Shown here: positions 31,452-38,465 of the stretch, in pieces
Position numbering within the stretch: the first letter of the stretch is position 1
Layout of the letters: each line of letters opens with the position of its first letter
NCBI GenBank assembly: GCA_026392155.1
Contig: JAPLCP010000102.1
Coordinates: 27,858 to 68,897 of the forward strand
Direction of reading: 5' to 3'
Source: Armatimonadota bacterium
GTDB taxonomy: Bacteria; Armatimonadota; Armatimonadia; Armatimonadales; Armatimonadaceae
DNA: 41,040 bases
Program-made: the position numbers and the translations under genes
The notes under the pieces: generated by a model
Seen by the model: only the letters and a program-made list of their open reading frames with translations
Database searches by the model: none
Told to the model about the DNA's origin: nothing

Positions 31452-32452
31452 AGCCGTGCAACGGATGCGTTGTCCATGAGTAATTTTCGGGGTTGCTGAC
31501 GATTGGGCTCGATGCGCCAGCGCGTGAAATGGCCACCGTCTTTCGGGTCGCGGAGGGTGTTCCAGGCGAAGCTGCCGCAGGCTTCGGCGCGGGCGCGCAG
31601 ATAGGGTGCGTTGGTTTCACGGTGCAGCTCCAGAAATGCCTCGACCAGCAAGTGCGAGAAGTTGGCTTCGTCGCGGAAAGCTTTGGTGCTAGGCTCGACA
31701 AACTCTTTCTCACACGCCAGCGCGATGCGGTTGGCTTCGGTGAGGTAGTTTTTTTCGCCGGTGGCTTTCCAGATAGCCAGATTCGAGCGGAGCATGAGCG
31801 CGGCGTTGTAGGTCCACTTGGTGCGCTCGAGCTTGCCCTTGAGATCGCAATTATCGAGAAAGAGACCATCACTGTCTTGAAGCTTGGCGTTGGTCCAGGC
31901 GACGATGCGCTTCGCCCAGCCGACGTAGTAGTTTGCGTTGAGATGTCTTGCCACGGCAAGCGCGGCCATGGCACTAGGGCCGTTAGAGCAGGTGTTCTTG
32001 CTTTTATGATCCTCACGCCAGTAGATGCCGCCGCCGAGTTTTTCGTCCCAGCCGGAGAGCACAAAGCGCAGTGCCTCGACGGCACGCAGGAGATACTTTC
32101 GCTCCCCGGTCTTCTCATAGGCCTCAACGAAAGTCAGCACCATCCACGCGTTGTCGTCGTAGTACTTGTCGGAGCTCCCCGGCGACGAGAGATAGGCATC
32201 GTAGCCGGGGATCGGAGCATTGGTATCCCAGTAGCCTTGGAGTCCCTCGAAGAACGCACCCATTTTTGGGGTATCGCCCGCACCGGCTAACATCGAGAAC
32301 GCGATCCCATTGCCCCACATGAACTCCCAGGGGAGCACCTTGGGATTGGGGGGCGTGGTGGGACGAAACTTCCTCGCCCGCTCGTCCCAGAAGCGATCCA
32401 AACAGTAATTCGTGGTGGCGACGGCACGCTCACGCCAGAGCTTAGATTGCAT
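31430..32452 (-). CDS. Glycoside hydrolase family 76 (alpha-1,6-mannanase type)
   Basis: 340 residues from ATG 32452 (MQSKLWRERAV), which overlaps the end of the uracil-DNA glycosylase gene by 11 nt. The frame extends to 32575, but that part is out-of-frame glycosylase coding sequence. The GH76 (alpha/alpha)6 barrel is recognised by CLDRFWDE, FMWGNGIAFSML and the adjacent catalytic aspartates in SSDKYYDDNAWMVLTFVEAYE. GGGIYWREDHKSKNTCSNGPSAMAALAVAR follows. It should hydrolyse alpha-1,6-linked mannan backbones. No signal peptide is present, so it may be cytosolic or exported by another route. Confidence 0.88.
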   Translation of the reverse strand: MQSKLWRERAVATTNYCLDRFWDERARKFRPTTPPNPKVLPWEFMWGNGIAFSMLAGAGDTPKMGAFFEGLQGYWDTNAPIPGYDAYLSSPGSSDKYYDDNAWMVLTFVEAYEKTGERKYLLRAVEALRFVLSGWDEKLGGGIYWREDHKSKNTCSNGPSAMAALAVARHLNANYYVGWAKRIVAWTNAKLQDSDGLFLDNCDLKGKLERTKWTYNAALMLRSNLAIWKATGEKNYLTEANRIALACEKEFVEPSTKAFRDEANFSHLLVEAFLELHRETNAPYLRARAEACGSFAWNTLRDPKDGGHFTRWRIEPNRQQPRKLLMDNASVARLYWLLVA

Positions 32453-33029
32453 GAAGTTTTCTGAGCTGCACCAGCGCATCGGCAAGCAGCGTTTGGTTGT
32501 GTGTGGAGTTGAGCCAAGTGCTTGCCCCGGAGGAGTGCGGAAGCGGCAGGTAGAGTCGCCCGTCTTCTTTCTCAAACACTTGGCCGATCAGCTCCTCGAG
32601 GGGCGCTTTTGACAAGAAAGTCTTGATGGCGAGGCCGCCAAAAAGCACGACAGCGCATGGCTGAACCAGCGCTAGCTCGGCATCTAGCCAGGTGCGGCAG
32701 AGTTTTTGCTCGGCAGGCGAGGGCACCCGATCTTTCGAGCTACCCGGATTGCGCCCCGGAAAGCACTTGGTGATCGCGGCGGCGTAGATGCGTGTCCCGA
32801 AATCTGACTCCTCAAAGCCCGCCTCCAGAAACCAGCCACGCAGCTTACGCCCCGCTGGTCCTTCATAAAACCGCCCCGACTCGTTGTCCGTGCGCGAGGG
32901 AGCTTGCCCGATGAGAAAAATCTCCGCACCAGGCTGACCCAGTACCAGCGGATTGGCACTCGGGAGAAAGCCCGCTGTAACGCACTTCTGGCAACCACGA
33001 ATCTCCTGCTGAAGAGTCGGCAGGGTCAT
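32442..33029 (-). CDS. Uracil-DNA glycosylase, iron-sulfur type (family 4/5-like)
   Basis: 195 residues. Four cysteines at 13, 16, 89 and 111 (GCQKC, ITKCFPGR, KLCRTW) match the [4Fe-4S] ligands of family 4/5 uracil-DNA glycosylases. IGQAPSRTDNESGRFYEGPAGRKL is the uracil-pocket motif (GxAPGxxE in classical family 4, here GQAPS). LPLPHSSGASTWLN is the C-terminal His motif. It excises uracil or deaminated bases from DNA. The start overlaps the stop of the upstream 624-residue gene as ATGA. The motif differences from classical Udg4 leave substrate range open. Confidence 0.87.
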   Translation of the reverse strand: MTLPTLQQEIRGCQKCVTAGFLPSANPLVLGQPGAEIFLIGQAPSRTDNESGRFYEGPAGRKLRGWFLEAGFEESDFGTRIYAAAITKCFPGRNPGSSKDRVPSPAEQKLCRTWLDAELALVQPCAVVLFGGLAIKTFLSKAPLEELIGQVFEKEDGRLYLPLPHSSGASTWLNSTHNQTLLADALVQLRKLHAI

Positions 33030-34900
33030 CCTGGCTTTTTCTCCGAAATCTGGCGGAGAGCTTCTCGGTCACTCTCACGGGAGCCCGGATTAAAATCAAA
33101 GCGAGCCTCTTCGGTGATAAGCACTTGCCGTCGCTGCTCCAGGCGCTCGGCAAGGCCTTTCTGCGCTGAGGTGATATAGACTGCCACTCTGCTCTGGGTG
33201 TCCTTGATCTCGATTCCGGTCTTGGTGGCTCGCCAGCGCACGGGCACCGCTCCATCGGCATCTACCCGGACAACCTCGGCTGGCTTTTTAAGGTAGTCGG
33301 GGAGCGGGAAGTTAAACGTGCTGGTACGAGGCGCACCAAAGACAAACACTTTCTTCTCGACGTCTGGCGTGTAGGCGTTGTCGCAAGCAAGACAGACCGC
33401 GCCGCGGGGCGCGGCGATCACGGAGAGCTCCCACTTGTCCTTGGTAGCTGCAAAGTGCGTTGCCGCGCCTTCCAGGTAGTAGCTCTCAAGCAGGCGAATC
33501 TCCCTGCCGATGCGCTGCATCTCGGCGAAGGTGTCGGGAAACAGCACCCAGGAAATGGGCTTGAGATTGAACCAGTAGAGGCTGGTGATACGGCTCGCGA
33601 GGGCGTGGTAGGCTTGCAGGCGCAGCTCATCGGGCGTGGGCGCACCACGGGGACGCCAGCCCTTCCAGTCGTCGTGGGGGCCTTGCGACCAGTAGGCAGT
33701 AGGCGCAGGCTTGTAGCACTCACGCAGGCTCCGGCACAGCTCACCAATGGTCTCGAGCGGTGCGCCCCAGGAGATTTTTACGCCGCCGGGCCACTCGTAG
33801 CTGCGCCAGGAGTCCGTGGCGGGGGCACAGACCCGGTAGGCATCGTAGTGAGGAAAGTCCGAGATTCCCGCGTACCGGCACCAGCCTCGTGGGTCGCTCC
33901 AGGTGACCGTCGTGGCGAGGCGGCTGGTAGCAAACGGTGCGAGCTTTCCCCAGACCTCTTGTGGTGGTGTCGGGCCTTTTCGTCCGCCGTACTGTGGCTC
34001 CCCTAGAAACTCAACGGCATGGACTCGGGGAAGCACGCGCTCGTTGTCGTAGCTTGCGACGGGCTGGCAGCCGTGGAAGTGCTTGAGTGGATACTTTTCA
34101 CTCAGACCTGTATCGGAGTAGCCGGGCACAAGCGGGATATGTGCCGCATTGATATGGACACTCTTCAGTGCTCGTAGATACGGCTCCTCGGTGAGGTATT
34201 TTTCGCCAACCCAGCCGCCGGAGAGATCAAACGCCTCACGCTTGATGCGCTGGTGCGCCCAGAGTGAGCCCGTGCTCAGCTTGACCTCAATCAGGCAGTA
34301 GGTAAGCGGGAGCTTGCCGGTCTCTAGCGTGAGGGCGATAAAGTCTTGGGCGGGGACATTTCGGACACTGGGCGCAAGCGCTGGCGTCGCAGCAAAGCGA
34401 TTGGGTAGCTTCGGATCGGGGGGGAGCCAGAGGCGCACAGACTCAACCGTGGCTTTGGAATTTCCTTTGTTTTCTAAGTGGAGAACGAGACGGTCAGGTT
34501 GGACGCTCTCACCCAGAAACGTCGCAGCAGCGATACTTACCTCGGTAGCCTTGAGCGCTACTTTGACTCCAGGCTTGTCTTCATCCCACTGGAGCATCAC
34601 AGACTCGGGCAGGGCTTGGAGCGCGTTAAAGGTAAGAACCGTGAGCTGGCCCGGCGCGACGGCAACACTGGCATCGGGAGCATCGTGGGGGAAGTCGCAC
34701 CAGCCCCACGCGCCACTGGCGATGCGCTCTGCCGGGTTCTCGCCCTCAATGAGCAGCTCAGAGCGACGAAAAGGGGAGCTGCCACGGACGATCAGGCGCA
34801 CGAGAGCACCTGCTGAGGGAACGGCGGGCCGGAAAAACTTCAGTGTCTTGGCCGAAACATGGGGCGTCACACTTGCCCCAACTACCTCGACTGCCATCAT
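33026..34900 (-). CDS. Unknown glycoside-hydrolase-like protein, 624 aa
   Basis: Starts at ATG 34900, one base after the DarA stop (TAA-C-ATG), with a second ATG next to it. The N-terminal half (about 1-220) looks like beta-sandwich modules (LVRLIVRGSSPFRRSELLIEGEN, LVLHLENKGNSKATVESVRLWL). The middle (about 260-500) has TIM-barrel character with conserved-looking acidic and aromatic patches (TVTWSDPRGWCRYAGISDFPHYDAYRV, PTAYWSQGPHDDW, LASRITSLYWFNLKP). The C-terminus is a short beta domain. No signal peptide is visible. The layout resembles uncharacterised carbohydrate-active proteins, but I cannot assign a GH family or catalytic residues. Confidence 0.7.
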   Translation of the reverse strand: MMAVEVVGASVTPHVSAKTLKFFRPAVPSAGALVRLIVRGSSPFRRSELLIEGENPAERIASGAWGWCDFPHDAPDASVAVAPGQLTVLTFNALQALPESVMLQWDEDKPGVKVALKATEVSIAAATFLGESVQPDRLVLHLENKGNSKATVESVRLWLPPDPKLPNRFAATPALAPSVRNVPAQDFIALTLETGKLPLTYCLIEVKLSTGSLWAHQRIKREAFDLSGGWVGEKYLTEEPYLRALKSVHINAAHIPLVPGYSDTGLSEKYPLKHFHGCQPVASYDNERVLPRVHAVEFLGEPQYGGRKGPTPPQEVWGKLAPFATSRLATTVTWSDPRGWCRYAGISDFPHYDAYRVCAPATDSWRSYEWPGGVKISWGAPLETIGELCRSLRECYKPAPTAYWSQGPHDDWKGWRPRGAPTPDELRLQAYHALASRITSLYWFNLKPISWVLFPDTFAEMQRIGREIRLLESYYLEGAATHFAATKDKWELSVIAAPRGAVCLACDNAYTPDVEKKVFVFGAPRTSTFNFPLPDYLKKPAEVVRVDADGAVPVRWRATKTGIEIKDTQSRVAVYITSAQKGLAERLEQRRQVLITEEARFDFNPGSRESDREALRQISEKKPG

Positions 34901-34901
34901 G

Positions 34902-35231
34902 TTAAAATCTCTCGAAGCGCTCGACATCTACGACCCACGCAATGGCCCCACCCACTTCAACCTCGACGGGGGAGGGGATAAAGGTTCCTACGGGTCCCGC
35001 GTCGGGCGGCAGGACATTGACATACTGCTTGCGACTCTTGCTAGCCTCGTTGATCAGGCCCAGAACTCTTTCCACGTCCTTGTCGTCGGCCCCAATCAAC
35101 AACGTTATGTTCCCCTCCCGAAGGAAGCCCCCCGTTGATCCGATCTTTGTAAACTTGAACCCGTTCCTGAGCAGACTTTCGCTGATCTTTCCCCGGTCCC
35201 GGTCGTGGACGACTGCGATGACTAGTTTCAC
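34902..35231 (-). CDS. darA: Cyclic-di-AMP receptor, DarA/PstA family
   Basis: 109 residues from GTG 35231 (MKLVIAVVHDRDRGK), exactly the family length. A GGAGGAGGG lies about 11 nt upstream. PII-like fold signatures are clear: the N-terminal strand KLVIAVVHDRD, LLRNGFKFTKIGSTGGFLREGNITLLIG with the ligand-binding STGGFLREGN loop, and the C-terminal swivel. DarA proteins bind cyclic di-AMP as trimers, and their downstream role is largely unknown. The first 63 codons overlap the 3' end of the rluB-like gene in another frame. The unknown 624-aa gene starts 1 nt after its stop. This implies that the organism uses c-di-AMP. Confidence 0.93.
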   Translation of the reverse strand: MKLVIAVVHDRDRGKISESLLRNGFKFTKIGSTGGFLREGNITLLIGADDKDVERVLGLINEASKSRKQYVNVLPPDAGPVGTFIPSPVEVEVGGAIAWVVDVERFERF

Positions 35232-36012
35232 TTGGTTTAGAACCCTCCTCCGTGACGGCGACGTCGGGGCCATTATACGCCATGATTGCCTCAATTTCCC
35301 AGCGTGTTAGCTCGCGCCACTGCCCCGGAGTGAGGATTCCCAGCAGAACAGGCCCAACTTGTACTCGAATAAGGCGCACAACCGGGTGCCCGACCGTATC
35401 GAGCATGCGGCGAATCTGGCGCTTGCGGCCCTCGTGGATCACCATTTCGAGCCGCGTGTAGCCCTTACTCGACTTGCCGAGCTTCGTGACCTGTGCCTTC
35501 GCCGTGCGCCGCGTCTCCCCTTCGAGGGTGAGCCCACGTGCCAGCCGGTTGAGCGTGTCCGATTCCGGGGAGCCTTCCACGGTGACATGATACGTCTTGC
35601 CCAGGCTCATGCTGGGGTGTGTCACTTTGTAGATAAAATCGCCGTCGTCGGAGAGCAGTATCAGGCCCTCAGAGTCCGCGTCCAGGCGTCCCGCAGGCTT
35701 GAGAGTGACACCAGGCATCGTCACAAGATCGGTCACTTTTAGTTTCGCATGGCGGTCGCTCATCGTGCAGACATAGCCCGGCGGCTTGTGGAGCGCGACA
35801 TAGCGCCGCTTGCCTTGCACGGGTAGTGCCTTACCGTCCACCGTGATCTTCTGGGTCGTGGGATCTACCTGAACACCCTGCTCTGTCACCACCACGCCGT
35901 CCACGGTCACACGGCGACCCGCGATCAGCTCCTCCGCCCGGCGGCGCGACGCAACGCCTGCATCCGAGATGGCTTTCTGAAGACGAATAGTGGAGGGGGG
36001 GATTTCACTCAT
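35041..36012 (-). CDS. rluB: rRNA pseudouridine synthase (RsuA/RluB family)
   Basis: 323 residues. An S4 RNA-binding domain (about 9-55, RLQKAISDAGVASRRRAEELI) is followed by the synthase domain. The latter has ALHKPPGYVCT, the catalytic Asp111 in PAGRLDADSEGLILL, and HEGRKRQIRRMLDTVGHPVVRL. It should convert a uridine in 16S or 23S rRNA to pseudouridine. RluB versus RsuA cannot be settled. The recognisable domain ends near LTRWEIEAI (about residue 243). The basic tail from about residue 260 is translated from the first 63 codons of darA in another frame. The start overlaps the Uma2 stop as ATGA. Confidence 0.92.
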   Translation of the reverse strand: MSEIPPSTIRLQKAISDAGVASRRRAEELIAGRRVTVDGVVVTEQGVQVDPTTQKITVDGKALPVQGKRRYVALHKPPGYVCTMSDRHAKLKVTDLVTMPGVTLKPAGRLDADSEGLILLSDDGDFIYKVTHPSMSLGKTYHVTVEGSPESDTLNRLARGLTLEGETRRTAKAQVTKLGKSSKGYTRLEMVIHEGRKRQIRRMLDTVGHPVVRLIRVQVGPVLLGILTPGQWRELTRWEIEAIMAYNGPDVAVTEEGSKPSETSHRSRPRPGPGKDQRKSAQERVQVYKDRINGGLPSGGEHNVVDWGRRQGRGKSSGPDQRG

Positions 36013-36566
36013 GGTAATAGCTCGATTATTGGAAGAGAGGAGTTGGGGTGGGCAAGTGACGAAACGGATTCCACCGCCGAGTAGGTGTGTATGTCCAGAT
36101 AGTCTTCCCCTTGCGGCGCTCTGTGGACAATCAGCCGCCGGTTGACAACGTCCACAATCCAGTACTCGGGAATGCTTGCGGCTGCATAGAGTTTGAGTTT
36201 CTCGTTTTTGTCCCAGCTCAGCGTTGCATCCGAGACCTCAACTACCAGAGCGCAGTCTGAGGCGGTGGGTGTATCGCTAAAGCCTTCCGTGGGTTGTGTG
36301 AGGACAAAAACATCGGGCTCAGGATCGCTGTCCTGGCTGACCCGTATCGGCGACTGTGAGCCCACATACTCCCAACCAAACACCGCTTCTAGTGACCGGC
36401 GAACTCGTTTGGTAGCATGGACATGGCGAGGGTTCTGTGGCATCTTCTCCAGTAAGTCTCCGTGGATGTACTCCGAGGTGCCCGGAACCACGAGGCCACC
36501 GTCCACCAGTAAGCGCACCTGGGCACGCGTCAGCGGAAGGCGACGAGGAGGGGCAAGTGTTTCCAT
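36009..36566 (-). CDS. Uma2 family endonuclease (DUF820)
   Basis: 185 residues with the standard Uma2 layout. LTRAQVRLLVDGGLV leads into YIHGDLLEKMPQNPRHVHATKRV. The restriction-endonuclease-like core has DPEPDVFVL (metal-binding Asp) and LVVEVSDATLSWDKNEKLKLYAAASIPEYWIVDV (Glu and Lys of the PD-(D/E)xK site). IYSAVESVSSL-like ends complete it. Uma2 proteins are abundant in cyanobacteria and Armatimonadota, and their biological role is unsettled. The ATG is 5 nt after the stop of the MetE-like gene, and the RluB gene starts on its stop, so it is embedded in the long operon. Confidence 0.9.
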   Translation of the reverse strand: METLAPPRRLPLTRAQVRLLVDGGLVVPGTSEYIHGDLLEKMPQNPRHVHATKRVRRSLEAVFGWEYVGSQSPIRVSQDSDPEPDVFVLTQPTEGFSDTPTASDCALVVEVSDATLSWDKNEKLKLYAAASIPEYWIVDVVNRRLIVHRAPQGEDYLDIHTYSAVESVSSLAHPNSSLPIIELLP

Positions 36567-36571
36567 AGACC

Positions 36572-37627
36572 CTATCGTATCGCGTTACGGACGATTTCCA
36601 CACCAGCAACCATACTCGCAAGCTTCTTCTTCGCTGCCCAGCGTGCGGTTTGAGAGAGGCCACAGTCGGGAGCAAAGGCGAGCTGCTCCGCCGGAGCAAA
36701 CCCTAAGCACCGCCGCACGCGGCTCGCAATATCCTCGGGCGTCTCGATGTAGTAGCTCTTCACATCCACAATCCCCACCGCCGCGATCTTCCCGGCCTCG
36801 GCGATCTGCGTCAGAATCTCCAGCTCCGCGAACTCACGGCTGGCCATCTCGACATGGATCTCATCGGCGGAAAATCCTAGAAACGCGGGAAACATCGGAG
36901 CGTACTGGCGCGGCCCCACGGCGCGGGCCTTGTAGTTGCCAAAGCAGAGATGGGTGGAGAGATGGCACTTGCCCACAATCGGCGCGACCGTGCGATTGAA
37001 GATCTCGACAAAGCGCTCCGGGTCTTCTTTATGGGCATAGCAGCTCATCGAGGGCTCGTCTACCGTGATCTCCGTACACCCCGCCTCCACCAAGGCAACC
37101 AGCTCCGTCTGCACCAGTGGCAAGAGCGCCTCCGTAATCGCCCAGCGATCCGAATAGATCTCGCCGGGAAGTAGCCGCCCCGAGAGCGTGTACGGCCCCG
37201 GCACCGAGGCTTTCAGAGTTGCGCCCCCCCCAGCCCCCGCCCGGCGGGGGAGAGCTAAGCGCTGCAACCGCTTGAACTCATCCACCGCCCCGAGTCCCTT
37301 GGGAGCCGTCAGTGCCGCCACAATCGGGTGCTTGCCGCGCTGGTCATGGGCAGGCGGGCCAAAGTGACGAGGTGGCGCACTCTCCAGCTCGATACCCTGG
37401 ATATAGCCGTAGAAACTTAGATTGAAATCAAGGCGCGTCTGCTCACCGTCGGTGATCACGTCTAGCCCCGCGGCAGTTTGGTCATGGAGCGCAGCGATCA
37501 CCGCATCTTCCTGAAGCTCCGCGAGATCGTCGGGGCCAAATTTGTCTAGGTTGGCGGCGGCAAACTCCAGCCAGCCTGGAAACGGGTAGCTACCAATAAC
37601 CGTGGTGCGAAGAGGTGTTGTTTTCAT
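36572..37627 (-). CDS. MetE-like cobalamin-independent methyltransferase
   Basis: 351 residues, corresponding to the C-terminal catalytic barrel of MetE (UROD/MetE superfamily) without the N-terminal MetE domain. Zinc ligands are visible as His226 and Cys228 (STHLCFGNY) and a late Cys (FAPDCGLSQTARW). EITVDEPSMS and IHVEMASREFAELEIL provide acidic residues of the site. It probably transfers a methyl group to homocysteine or another thiol. Residues 127-136 (PRRAGAGGGA) are encoded by a REP-like palindrome inserted in frame just before LKASVPGPYTLSG. The start overlaps the GH16 stop as ATGA. Confidence 0.9.
   Translation of the reverse strand: MKTTPLRTTVIGSYPFPGWLEFAAANLDKFGPDDLAELQEDAVIAALHDQTAAGLDVITDGEQTRLDFNLSFYGYIQGIELESAPPRHFGPPAHDQRGKHPIVAALTAPKGLGAVDEFKRLQRLALPRRAGAGGGATLKASVPGPYTLSGRLLPGEIYSDRWAITEALLPLVQTELVALVEAGCTEITVDEPSMSCYAHKEDPERFVEIFNRTVAPIVGKCHLSTHLCFGNYKARAVGPRQYAPMFPAFLGFSADEIHVEMASREFAELEILTQIAEAGKIAAVGIVDVKSYYIETPEDIASRVRRCLGFAPAEQLAFAPDCGLSQTARWAAKKKLASMVAGVEIVRNAIR
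37221..37252. repeat. REP-like palindrome inside the MetE-like coding sequence
   Basis: It contains the 17-mer CCCCCGCCCGGCGGGGG (37234-37250), identical to 38432-38448. A C-run flank (gcgccccccccag) matches the G-run flank of the other copy in reverse orientation. It is read in frame as an insertion of about ten residues. Confidence 0.8.
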
Positions 37628-38379
37628 ATTCCGTTTTTCTGATACACCCGAATGTAGTCGATTTCATAGCGCGTCGGGAACACGGTTTTGGAGAAATCGC
37701 CCCCGTTTTGACCACCTACGGAAAGATTGACTAAGATATAGTGCGGCTGTTTAAACGGGCACTTGCCATCGGGATTGGTGGCGGTTGCCAGCTCGGTGCG
37801 GTTTAACAGCCTTCCATCTACAGAAAGCTCGATAGCCGTCTCGTCCCAGTCCATCCGCCATGTATGAAACTTCTTTGTCCAGTCTTTACCGAGCGACTCT
37901 AGCGGCGTCTTAGTGCTATCCCACTTTGCATTCCAGCGCTGCTTGGTTCCCCAAGCGACATTGGCGAGCAGATCTCCACGATAGAACTCCATGATGTCTA
38001 TCTCGCCATTGCTGGGCCACTCACCCTCGACGCCTAAAGTCCAGAACGCAGGCCAGAGCCCGAGCTGGGTGTCAATCTTGGCCCGCATCTCAAAGCGCCC
38101 GTACTGCCAGCTCTGAAGCCCCGACGTGCTCAGGCTCGACGAGGTAATCTCGGCGAACTCACGGCTCTCCCGCCAGCTCTTGCTGCCAGGCTTAAACGCC
38201 GGATTTTTCACCCGCTCCCGCCGCGCTTCAATAATCAAGTTACCTTTTTCGCACCAGGCATTGGCCTCTTGATAGAACTGGTGCTCCTCGTTGCGGACAA
38301 AGCCGTGCTCAAACTTCCAGTTCTTTGGATCGGGCGGGCCGGGTTGGTTAAACTCCTCGGCCCAGACTAGCTTGTACAT
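37624..38379 (-). CDS. Glycoside hydrolase family 16 (beta-glucanase type)
   Basis: 251 residues, a minimal GH16 jelly-roll without signal peptide or binding module. The catalytic ExDxxE motif is present as GEIDIMEF: nucleophile Glu126, assisting Asp128, acid/base Glu131. Typical framing segments are LVWAEEFNQPGPPDPKNW, YGRFEMRAKIDTQLGLWPAFWTLG, FHTWRMDWDETAIELSVDG and the closing YEIDYIRVYQ. Likely substrates are beta-1,3 or beta-1,3/1,4-glucans. The missing signal peptide is unusual for this family. The true start could lie elsewhere, but upstream is the G/C repeat cluster 38392-38457. The MetE-like gene starts on its stop. Confidence 0.92.
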   Translation of the reverse strand: MYKLVWAEEFNQPGPPDPKNWKFEHGFVRNEEHQFYQEANAWCEKGNLIIEARRERVKNPAFKPGSKSWRESREFAEITSSSLSTSGLQSWQYGRFEMRAKIDTQLGLWPAFWTLGVEGEWPSNGEIDIMEFYRGDLLANVAWGTKQRWNAKWDSTKTPLESLGKDWTKKFHTWRMDWDETAIELSVDGRLLNRTELATATNPDGKCPFKQPHYILVNLSVGGQNGGDFSKTVFPTRYEIDYIRVYQKNGI

Positions 38380-38391
38380 CCTACCCCCTGA

Positions 38392-38457
38392 CCCCCATGC
38401 ATGGGGGAAATATAAGGAATTCCTCTTGTCTCCCCCGCCCGGCGGGGGGTGGGGGGG
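38392..38457. repeat. Cluster of three palindromes upstream of GH16
   Basis: CCCCCATGCATGGGGG (38392-38407) and AGGAATTCCT (38415-38424) are perfect palindromes. The REP-like CCCCCGCCCGGCGGGGG (38432-38448), followed by a G-run, is the same element as in the MetE-like gene. The cluster fills most of the 86 bp between the M28 peptidase stop and the GH16 start. Confidence 0.8.
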
Positions 38458-38465
38458 CTGGCACT

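Noticed and set aside
34314-35138. Plus-strand frame of 274 codons opposite the 624-aa gene and darA
   Set aside because: It is antisense to two genes with family or operon support and has low-complexity composition without motifs.
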